From contig NZ_JBCFYD010000001.1 in NCBI RefSeq assembly GCF_038594945.1, forward strand, positions 1,550,001 to 1,614,000: a DNA stretch of 64,000 nucleotides, in the 5' to 3' direction. A program made the translations under genes and the position numbers. Origin of the DNA: Fodinibius sp. Rm-B-1B1-1 (lineage in GTDB: Bacteria; Bacteroidota; Rhodothermia; Balneolales; Balneolaceae). Positions 8,221 through 15,089 of the stretch are shown piece after piece (positions within the stretch are counted from its first letter, which is position 1; every line of letters starts with the position of its first letter). The notes below the pieces were generated by a model, which was not told the origin of the DNA, made no database searches, and saw nothing but the letters and a program-made list of their open reading frames with translations.

Positions 8221-10065
8221 ATGTGCGGAATTGTAGGATATATAGGAAATAAACAAGCGAGTGATATTATCGTTAAGGGACTTGAGCGTCTCGAATATCG
8301 TGGCTATGACTCTGCCGGTATTGCCCTATTGAATGGTAAGTTGGATATCAAAAAAGGTAAGGGTAAAGTTCAGAATCTTAAAAAGAAATTAAAAATGGAG
8401 CCCAGCGACGGTGTTGTTGGTATCGGTCATACCCGATGGGCTACGCATGGGGCCCCCAATGATATTAATTCGCATCCCCATGTGAGTGAGTCTGGCAAAA
8501 TTGCCTTGGTTCATAATGGTATTATTGAAAATTATAATACTCTGAAGAAAGAATTACAGAATAAAGGACGTACTTTTAATACTGATACGGATACCGAAGT
8601 TATAGCTCAGCTCATCGAGGAGATTTACGAGAACAGCAATGGTGAAGACATTACGTTTGAACAAGCTGTTCAGATGGCCCTTCAGCAAGTGGTGGGGACA
8701 TACGGTTTGGCAATTTTGAATGTGGAAGAGCCGAACAGAATTATCGTCGCCCGAAAAGGGTCGCCGCTGTTGCTTGGTATCGGGGAAGATGAAATGCTTG
8801 TGGCTTCGGATGCATCGCCTATTGTTGAGCATACCAAGAAGGTTGTTTATTTGGATGATGGTGAGATGGCCATCGTTACCAAGGATGGATATGATGTCAA
8901 AACAATTAACGATGTGCCGCTGACGAAGAAGGTGCACGAGTTGGCACTGAGCATCGAGGAAATTGAAAAGGGCGGCTATCCGCACTTTATGCTCAAAGAG
9001 ATTTTTGAGCAACCGCGTGCTATTTCGGATTGTTTGCGAGGTCGAATAAACGTCGAAGATCACTCCATTCAGTTGGGGGGTATTGCTGATGTGCTTGATA
9101 AATTGGTGAATGCCAAACGACTAATTATTGCGGCTTGTGGCACCAGCTGGCACTCTGGATTGGTAGCCGAGTATCTGTTTGAACACCTTGCCAAGCTTTC
9201 GGTAGAGGTAGAGTATGCTTCTGAATTTCGATACCGTGAAGCACTCATCGATGAGGATGATGTAATGCTGGTAATTTCGCAAAGTGGTGAAACCGCTGAT
9301 ACGCTGGCAGCCCTGCGTACGGCGAAGGAGCGCGGCGCACTTACACTCGGCGTTTGTAATGTGGTGGGATCAACTATTGCCCGTGATACTGATGCCGGAG
9401 TATACACACATGCCGGACCGGAAATTGGAGTAGCATCAACCAAAGCATTTACGACACAAGTTTCGGTGCTGGCAATGATGGCTATTTTACTGGGACAAAA
9501 GCGGGGTGTGCTGGATCAGGATTATGCAGCCCGGCTTATTGATGAGCTTGATCGCATTCCCGGAAAAGTGCAGCAAATTTTGGATAACAGTGAACCAATA
9601 AAAGAGATGGCAAAGCTGTTTACCTATGCTCCTAACTTCTTGTATTTGGGGCGTACATACAATTTTCCCGTTGCGCTTGAAGGAGCATTGAAGCTGAAAG
9701 AGATTTCTTATATCCATGCCGAAGGGTATCCCGCTGCAGAAATGAAGCACGGTCCCATTGCTCTTATTGATGAGATGATGCCAGTCGTGGTTATTGCAGC
9801 TACGGAGCATACCAATGAGAAGATGATTAGCAATATTGAAGAAGTGAAGGCGCGCCAGGGACGTATTATTTCAATTACGGGTGAAGACAATGATGAAGTT
9901 ATTGACTTGTCAGAGTTTTCTTGTCCCATTCCCGAAACCGAAGATTGCCTGTCACCGTTATTAACAACTATTCCGTTGCAGTTGCTATCGTATTACATTG
10001 CGGTTAATCGCGGATGTAATGTAGATCAACCTCGAAACCTGGCGAAAAGCGTGACGGTTGAGTAG
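8221..10065 (+). CDS. glmS: Glutamine-fructose-6-phosphate aminotransferase (isomerizing)
   Basis: The 614-residue product is full length for GlmS. It begins MCGIVGYIG, giving the N-terminal catalytic cysteine of the class II glutamine amidotransferase domain (about 1-230; later markers are GHTRWATHG and NTDTDTEVIAQL). Two SIS sugar-isomerase domains follow (about 290-430 and 465-600; AACGTSWHSG, ISQSGETADT, EISYIHAEGYPAAEMKHGPIAL split over the active site). The enzyme makes glucosamine-6-phosphate from fructose-6-phosphate and glutamine, the first step to UDP-GlcNAc for peptidoglycan and LPS. The 134-bp upstream region is too short for and shows no sign of the glmS ribozyme. A terminator follows the gene. 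Confidence 0.97.
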   Translation: MCGIVGYIGNKQASDIIVKGLERLEYRGYDSAGIALLNGKLDIKKGKGKVQNLKKKLKMEPSDGVVGIGHTRWATHGAPNDINSHPHVSESGKIALVHNGIIENYNTLKKELQNKGRTFNTDTDTEVIAQLIEEIYENSNGEDITFEQAVQMALQQVVGTYGLAILNVEEPNRIIVARKGSPLLLGIGEDEMLVASDASPIVEHTKKVVYLDDGEMAIVTKDGYDVKTINDVPLTKKVHELALSIEEIEKGGYPHFMLKEIFEQPRAISDCLRGRINVEDHSIQLGGIADVLDKLVNAKRLIIAACGTSWHSGLVAEYLFEHLAKLSVEVEYASEFRYREALIDEDDVMLVISQSGETADTLAALRTAKERGALTLGVCNVVGSTIARDTDAGVYTHAGPEIGVASTKAFTTQVSVLAMMAILLGQKRGVLDQDYAARLIDELDRIPGKVQQILDNSEPIKEMAKLFTYAPNFLYLGRTYNFPVALEGALKLKEISYIHAEGYPAAEMKHGPIALIDEMMPVVVIAATEHTNEKMISNIEEVKARQGRIISITGEDNDEVIDLSEFSCPIPETEDCLSPLLTTIPLQLLSYYIAVNRGCNVDQPRNLAKSVTVE

Positions 10066-10080
10066 GGAGTGCTATAATTG

Positions 10081-10121
10081 ATCCTGTCAGGATTCTAAAC
10101 CTTGATAGGATTTTGTATTTT
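10081..10121 (+). terminator. Rho-independent terminator after glmS
   Basis: ATCCTGTCA (10081-10089) pairs with TGATAGGAT (10103-10111), with one G-T wobble; inner GG/CC pairs may extend it. The T-rich stretch TTTTGTATTTT follows. It begins 15 bp after the glmS stop codon. Confidence 0.6.
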
Positions 10122-10174
10122 AGGGTGATGTCAGAAGTAAACGAAATAGCGTTCTACACCGTTTTCTTATTTCT

Positions 10175-10747
10175 ATGGCTACGCTAAAAATTAAAAATAT
10201 GGTGTGCGACCGTTGTATTATGACGGTTCGCGATGAATTTTCCGAGCTTGGATATACCGTAAATACTGTTTCGTTGGGAGAAGTGAAAATTGAAGAGTCT
10301 CCAACCTTGGAAAATCTGGAGGATATTGCGGAAAAGCTCAATGATAAAGGGTTTGAGCTGATTACAAACAAAGGGGATGCACTTCTTGAGCAGATTAAAG
10401 TGCACCTTATTACTTACTTGGATTACATTGAAGAGGGTGAAGAGGTTCAAAAAATTTCAGCTTATTTAGAGGATAAGCTGAATTATAATTATGCGTATAT
10501 AAGTGATTATTTTTCTCAGAATTCCGGTAGTACCATCGAGAAATATCTTATCAATTTGAAGATTGAGCGTGTTAAAGAATTACTTAGTTACGAGGAGTTA
10601 ACGCTCAGCGAAATTGCCTGGAAGCTTAATTACAGTAGTGTCCAATACCTATCGAATCAGTTTAAAAGAGTTACCGGAGAGACGGTCAGTTCATTTCGAA
10701 AGCACATGGATGAGCAAAGTCGACAATCGTTGGACTCTATATCATAG
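10175..10747 (+). CDS. HMA domain-AraC fusion transcriptional regulator (likely copper-responsive)
   Basis: The product has 190 residues. The first 65 form a heavy-metal-associated (HMA) fold with the metal-binding motif MVCDRC (Cys11, Cys14). The C-terminal part (about 85-185) is an AraC-type DNA-binding domain: YISDYFSQNSGSTIEKYLINLKIERVKELL, read as the first helix-turn-helix, then LSEIAWKLNYSSVQYLSNQFKRVTG as the second. There is no sugar-binding cupin. An HMA module in place of the sensor suggests that Cu(I) or another soft metal is bound directly. The CopA ATPase gene starts 124 bp downstream on the same strand, so it is the likely target. The metal and whether it activates or represses are inferred. 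Confidence 0.85.
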   Translation: MATLKIKNMVCDRCIMTVRDEFSELGYTVNTVSLGEVKIEESPTLENLEDIAEKLNDKGFELITNKGDALLEQIKVHLITYLDYIEEGEEVQKISAYLEDKLNYNYAYISDYFSQNSGSTIEKYLINLKIERVKELLSYEELTLSEIAWKLNYSSVQYLSNQFKRVTGETVSSFRKHMDEQSRQSLDSIS

Positions 10748-10822
10748 TATCCAAAAATTTTACACATTTCTCCCAACCGTTTGTTACATCTGGTACGGTG
10801 ATCTGGATTATCTTTAGACCTA

Positions 10823-10870
10823 ATTTAAACCTGATCATAAAACAGTATTTAAACCTGATCATAAAACAGT
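10823..10870 (+). repeat. Perfect 24-bp tandem direct repeat directly before copA start
   Basis: Two identical, abutting 24-base units (10823-10846 and 10847-10870), each beginning ATTTAAACCTGATCATAAAA and ending CAGT, lie one base before the copA ATG at 10872. Each unit contains the palindrome TGATCA. The sequence just upstream (TTAGACCTAA) is partly similar. It may be a pair of regulator sites, or a recent slippage duplication of the untranslated leader. Confidence 0.9.
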
Positions 10871-10871
10871 T

Positions 10872-13124
10872 ATGAAAAAATCCCTACAAATTGAAGGCAT
10901 GCACTGTGCCGGTTGTGCTAATAGCGTAGAAAAAGCTTTGTCAGGTGTTGAAGGTGTTAAGAAAGCTTCGGTGAATCTGGCTACGGAAAAAGCGCTTGTT
11001 GAATTTGATAATGGTGGTGTTGCTGAGCAAGATTTAAAGGCTGCCGTAGAGGGAGCTGGCTATGAGGTAAAGGAGAAGACGGAGGAAGGAGATACTGATA
11101 TCACTGGCAAAGAAAAGCTTGGATTGGCCTATAATAAGATGTGGTGGTCATGGGCACTGACGGTACCTATTATTTTACTTATGATTCCTGAAATGTTGGT
11201 CGGCTATACCGTTGGAGGGGAGCTGACTTATCAGTTGTTGGTGATTGGCCTGTCGGCGGGAGTTATTTTTTATCCCGGTTGGGAAACACTTCAGGGTGCT
11301 TGGAAATCAACAAAGAATGGCTCACCCAATATGGATGTGCTTATTGCCATGGGATCTCTGGCTGCATTGGCAACGGGTTTTGTAGCATTACTTCATGTGT
11401 TAGGAATGGCACCATCGTTTCACAGCTTTGCCGGTATTGCAGGCATGATTATGGCCTTCCATTTAACAGGTCGGTATGTGGAGACGAAGGCCAAAGGTCG
11501 AGCTTCGGAAGCGATCAAAAATTTAATGACGCTTGAAGCCAAAGAAGCCACAATTATTCGTAATGGCAAGGAAATGACCATCCCGGTAAAAGACTTGCAG
11601 GTAAATGATGTGATGGTCATACGTCCCGGCGAAAAGATACCGACAGATGGTAAAGTGATTGACGGGGAAAGCAGTGTAGATGAGTCACTGGCTACGGGCG
11701 AATCGATGCCGGTGCAAAAAGAGGAGGGGGATGAGGTTATTGGTTCTACAATTAACAAAAATGGTACGTTAAAAGTACAGGCTACGAAGGTTGGCAGCGA
11801 GACTTTTCTAAACCAAATTATTCGGATGGTTGAAGAGGCACAGGGATCGAAAGTGCCTATTCAGGAGATGGCCGACCGCATTACGGCCGTGTTTGTGCCG
11901 GTAATAATTGGGTTGGCTGTTACAACATGGGCAGCTTGGATGCTGTTTCCCGGATTCTTTGGTAAAATTGCTGTGTGGGCATCCGATTTTGTTCCCTGGA
12001 TAAATCCCGAAATGGGATCGATAGCCTTGGCATTTTATGCGGCTATTGCGGTGTTAGTTATTGCATGTCCCTGCGCATTGGGATTGGCAACGCCTACTGC
12101 CCTGATGGTAGGAACGGGCCTCGGGGCAGAAAATGGAATCCTGATCCGCCAAGGGAAAGCTGTAGAGTTGTTGCGCGAGACTGATATAATTGTGCTCGAC
12201 AAGACGGGGACGATTACCAAAGGGGAGCCCTCAGTCACAGGTGTAATGACAACTGCTGATCTTAATGAGGATACGCTATTGAAATATGCGGTATCAGCCG
12301 AGAAAGGTTCCGAGCATCCATTGGGACAGGCGATAGTAAACTATGCTCAGGAGAAGAAAATTGATCTATGGGATGCTTCGGGGTTCCACGCCTTATCAGG
12401 AAAAGGTATTGTTGCTGAGGTGGATGGCCAGCAAGTTGTCATTGGCAAGAAGGCATTGTTCGAAGAACGTAATATTGAAGTACATGAAAATGTTGGTAGA
12501 GAAATTAAACGCTATGAAAAGCAGGCAAAAACGACAGTGTTGGTTGGGGTGGATGAAGTGTTAGTAGGTATTATTGCCATTGCAGATCCCATTAAGGTAG
12601 ATAGTAAACAAGCTATTGTAAAACTTAAGGAGATGGGATTTACACCCGTAATGATGACCGGAGATAATAAACGTACGGCGCGAGCTGTAGCTAAAGAGGT
12701 AGGAATCGATCAAGTGATAGCTGGCGTGCTTCCTGATCAGAAATCAGATGAGATAAAACAATTACAGCAATCCGGTAAACGAGTGACCATGGTTGGAGAT
12801 GGAATTAACGATGCTCCGGCATTGACTCAGGCTGATATTGGGATCGCTATTGGCACGGGGACTGATGTGGCTATTGAATCTGGTGATATTGTACTTGTGA
12901 AGGGCGATCTGGAATCGGTCGTTCAAGCGATAATGTTGAGCGAAGCTACTTTTAAAAAGATTAAACAGAACCTGTTTTGGGCATTTTTCTATAATGTAGT
13001 AATGATTCCGCTGGCTGTATTGGGTATGATGCATCCGGTATTGGCGGAAGCGGCGATGGCTTTTAGCTCGGTAAATGTTGTTTTCAACTCCAGAAGACTC
13101 CAAAAGACCGACCTTTCAACATAG
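10872..13124 (+). CDS. copA: P1B-type copper-exporting ATPase
   Basis: The 750-residue product has one N-terminal HMA metal-binding domain with GMHCAGC (Cys12, Cys15), eight expected membrane segments, the TGES actuator motif (about residue 276), the Cu(I)-specific intramembrane CPC motif (Cys399-Pro-Cys401), the phosphorylation site DKTGT (Asp443), the SEHPLG motif of the nucleotide domain, and GDGINDAPAL in the hinge. The helix after the hinge has the YNVVMIP signature of Cu+ ATPases. It pumps Cu(I) out of the cytoplasm using ATP. The upstream HMA-AraC fusion is the probable regulator, and a 24-bp tandem repeat abuts the start codon. Confidence 0.95.
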   Translation: MKKSLQIEGMHCAGCANSVEKALSGVEGVKKASVNLATEKALVEFDNGGVAEQDLKAAVEGAGYEVKEKTEEGDTDITGKEKLGLAYNKMWWSWALTVPIILLMIPEMLVGYTVGGELTYQLLVIGLSAGVIFYPGWETLQGAWKSTKNGSPNMDVLIAMGSLAALATGFVALLHVLGMAPSFHSFAGIAGMIMAFHLTGRYVETKAKGRASEAIKNLMTLEAKEATIIRNGKEMTIPVKDLQVNDVMVIRPGEKIPTDGKVIDGESSVDESLATGESMPVQKEEGDEVIGSTINKNGTLKVQATKVGSETFLNQIIRMVEEAQGSKVPIQEMADRITAVFVPVIIGLAVTTWAAWMLFPGFFGKIAVWASDFVPWINPEMGSIALAFYAAIAVLVIACPCALGLATPTALMVGTGLGAENGILIRQGKAVELLRETDIIVLDKTGTITKGEPSVTGVMTTADLNEDTLLKYAVSAEKGSEHPLGQAIVNYAQEKKIDLWDASGFHALSGKGIVAEVDGQQVVIGKKALFEERNIEVHENVGREIKRYEKQAKTTVLVGVDEVLVGIIAIADPIKVDSKQAIVKLKEMGFTPVMMTGDNKRTARAVAKEVGIDQVIAGVLPDQKSDEIKQLQQSGKRVTMVGDGINDAPALTQADIGIAIGTGTDVAIESGDIVLVKGDLESVVQAIMLSEATFKKIKQNLFWAFFYNVVMIPLAVLGMMHPVLAEAAMAFSSVNVVFNSRRLQKTDLST

Positions 13125-13499
13125 CGGAAAATAAGTGTGGATAACTATGTGGAAAACTTATGTATGGCAGAAATATTCAAAAAATTTGTAACAAAATGCC
13201 TTTTCATATCTCTTGAAAACCAAAATAAGGAAGGCAATTACAGATACGTACATTATAAGTGGTGTTGATAACTTGATATTAAATCAAGTATTTGTTATTA
13301 CTTAGTTGCTTTTCCTACAAAATACAACTTTAAGTTTTGGGGATATCATAATGAAAGATTGGAAGGCATTAATTTTAAAAATTACGCTCTTGGTTTTAGT
13401 GGGCATTGTATTGTTTACTGGGTGAAATATAAGATTGCACTGCAGGCAATAGCATAGTGTTATAATAGAAATATCATCTAATTTTATTGCTGTTACACT
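13125..13499. other. Gene-poor 375-bp region with DnaA-box-like sequences
   Basis: The region between copA and the HPt gene holds no long reading frame. It contains TGTGGATAA (13136-13144, a perfect DnaA box on the reverse strand), TGTGGAAAA (13148-13156, one mismatch) and TGTTGATAA (13263-13271, one mismatch), plus an inverted repeat ACTTGAT-ATTAA-ATCAAGT at 13271-13289. ATAAG and CTTAT flank the first two boxes. A possible 24-codon frame lies at 13351-13425. An origin is possible but the gene orientation around it does not support one. Confidence 0.4.
13351..13425 (+). CDS. Possible 24-residue single-span membrane peptide
   Basis: A short open frame ATG...TGA encodes MKDWKALILKITLLVLVGIV followed by LFTG. 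It has a positively charged amphipathic start and one hydrophobic segment long enough to cross a membrane. A GGGGAT stretch lies about ten bases before the ATG. There is no family I recognise, and a frame this short could occur by chance in an AT-rich region. Confidence 0.3.
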   Translation: MKDWKALILKITLLVLVGIVLFTG

Positions 13500-13865
13500 G
13501 TGGATACTGATTCCGTTTCTGACCTTTCTTACTTGAATGAAATTGCTATGGGTGATCAATCTATAGTAATTGAAGTAACGGAAACGTTTCTTTCAGATGC
13601 ACCCAATGCACTGAAAGAAATCAAAAAACACTCCAGGGATAGAAACTGGTCGGCCCTTGCGAAAGTTGCACATAAGGTTAAACCCAATTTTAAATATATG
13701 GGTATGGATCGCGCAAGTGAGATTATTGTAGATATTGAGCAACAGGCCAAATCGGAAGATATTTCAGCAGATTTAGATCACCAAATAGATGAGCTCGTTC
13801 AACTTTCAGATCAAGCTTTTGATGAACTGGCCTCTAAGCTTGAGAGTTTAAAAAAGAACAACTGA
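13500..13865 (+). CDS. HPt (histidine phosphotransfer) domain protein
   Basis: The 121-residue product is a stand-alone HPt four-helix bundle. The LNEIAMGDQSIVIEVTETFL segment near the N-terminus is typical of the family, and the phospho-accepting histidine is His58 in LAKVAHKVKPNFKYMG. Such proteins relay phosphate between hybrid kinases and response regulators. The GTG at 13500 is the only start upstream of that conserved segment, because an in-frame stop lies at 13479. The next ATG would remove part of helix 1. No kinase is adjacent, so its partners are elsewhere; the multi-PAS kinases at 53-60 kb are not hybrid kinases and have no need for it. Confidence 0.85.
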   Translation: MDTDSVSDLSYLNEIAMGDQSIVIEVTETFLSDAPNALKEIKKHSRDRNWSALAKVAHKVKPNFKYMGMDRASEIIVDIEQQAKSEDISADLDHQIDELVQLSDQAFDELASKLESLKKNN

Positions 13866-13927
13866 TCCCAACTTTTGTCCCTGTTCTTCGTATAGCCTAC
13901 CTCTCTTTAATCAAAACAGACAAAGGT

Positions 13928-14245
13928 ATGATTTGGTCATTATTAATAAATAGCATTGGGATCTTTCTTATCGGCTATATTTTAAAGGGTGTGCAAATAA
14001 AAAGCTTCTTTACGGCAGTAGGGGTCGCCATTCTTTTGGCTATCGTAAATACCTTGGTAAAGCCTATATTAGTTTTTCTAACGCTGCCTGTTACAATTAT
14101 TACGTTTGGTTTATTTATACTTGTAATTAACGCTCTAATGCTGATGTTGGTAGATGCGTTAATTGAGGGGATGAAGATCAAAAACTTCGGATGGGCGTTC
14201 TTATTTAGCTTGCTGTTGGCCGTGCTAAATTTGGGATTCTTTTAA
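13928..14245 (+). CDS. Small membrane protein, phage holin 4 family 2 (YvlD-like)
   Basis: The 105-residue protein has four hydrophobic segments: about 5-22, 28-50, 55-80 and 88-105. Conserved LLAIVNTLVKPILVFLTLPVTIITFGLF matches the YvlD/PF04020 family (quoted in parts: NTLVKPIL, LPVTIITFG, INALML). Despite the Pfam name these are ordinary bacterial inner-membrane proteins of unknown role and do not indicate a prophage. Its stop codon (14243-14245) directly abuts the stop codon of the convergent methyltransferase gene. Confidence 0.85.
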   Translation: MIWSLLINSIGIFLIGYILKGVQIKSFFTAVGVAILLAIVNTLVKPILVFLTLPVTIITFGLFILVINALMLMLVDALIEGMKIKNFGWAFLFSLLLAVLNLGFF

Positions 14246-14857
14246 TTATGCCACGTTTGAGCTTTTTATCGCAGCCTGCTTGTTATCTGCCTGGTTGATT
14301 TCGAGGGTGTAAATTTTGGCGGGAGGAATATTTAAAAAGACAATTTTCTTGTCATGTTTGAAACTATTAACAATCTTTTCCTCAAAATCACTTTTAAAAT
14401 TTCGAAATTTCAGATACTTGAAATAACTGATATATGCCTCTGAAGAGCAGAGGCTAAGCTTTTTCTCCCAAATCTGTTTGGTTATTTCTTCGGGCATATT
14501 TTCATAGGGAAGGCTTGAAAATATAAAATCGTACTTTTTCTGGGGATGAAAGTTTAAGATATCAGCATGATGGATACGAATATTATTATTGAGGCGATAC
14601 TTGGAACCAATTATTTGATAGAACTTTTTATGAATCTCAACGATGTCTAACGAATCCTGTGGGCGGAGCTGTTTTGCTATTTGTTTTGTCAGCGAACCCG
14701 TACCAGCACCAACTTCAAGAATATTCAAGGGGGCGCAGTTCGAATCAGCAAGTTTATTCTGTAACTGGGCCACAAGATCTTTGGCTAAGAACTTAGAACT
14801 GGGAGCTACTGCTCCAACCCGTTTTAAATCTTTCAGAAAGTAAAGTAGGTGTTCCAA
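14246..14857 (-). CDS. Class I SAM-dependent methyltransferase, phospholipid N-methyltransferase-like
   Basis: The product has 203 residues. The N-terminus (FLKDLKRVGAVAPSSKFLAKDLV) is characteristic of the PmtA-like and KsgA-like group, and ILEVGAGTGSLTKQIAKQL (about residues 46-64) is the SAM-binding motif I. An acidic residue ending strand 2 (LDIVEIHKKF) and the FSSLPYENMP motif IV follow. PmtA-type enzymes methylate phosphatidylethanolamine at the membrane. A small-molecule or RNA methyltransferase is the alternative. The gene converges on the YvlD-like gene with no intervening base, so transcription of one may interfere with the other. Confidence 0.75.
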   Translation of the reverse strand: MEHLLYFLKDLKRVGAVAPSSKFLAKDLVAQLQNKLADSNCAPLNILEVGAGTGSLTKQIAKQLRPQDSLDIVEIHKKFYQIIGSKYRLNNNIRIHHADILNFHPQKKYDFIFSSLPYENMPEEITKQIWEKKLSLCSSEAYISYFKYLKFRNFKSDFEEKIVNSFKHDKKIVFLNIPPAKIYTLEINQADNKQAAIKSSNVA

Positions 14858-15089
14858 TGATATTGCTTTAATTACGTATAGCTAATTAAGGTAATAAAGC
14901 TTAGGCAAATTGACTAATCAGTACAGGTAGAATTACTTTAATATATTCTATGACGTTAAAAGTGTTTGTGAAATTCACGGGAAAATATCTTTTTACATCT
15001 AAATCTATAATTAGAGTTGATTCATTTCGCTACAGCTCTCACTTTAAGAGAGCATTTTTGTTAACTAATATTAAACTAAAAAACCATCT

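Noticed and set aside
8554-9063. Long antisense frame within glmS
   Set aside because: It lies wholly inside a well-supported gene on the other strand and lacks any family motif. The same holds for other antisense frames such as 15831-16448 within the metalloprotease.
13928-14245. Prophage signal from the phage-holin-like family name
   Set aside because: YvlD-like proteins are ordinary chromosomal membrane proteins; no other phage genes lie near.
15035-15053. GCTCTC...GAGAGC hairpin followed by ATTTTTG before the metalloprotease gene
   Set aside because: It sits directly upstream of a start codon with no gene ending before it on that strand; the stem has only six pairs, so it is not called a terminator.
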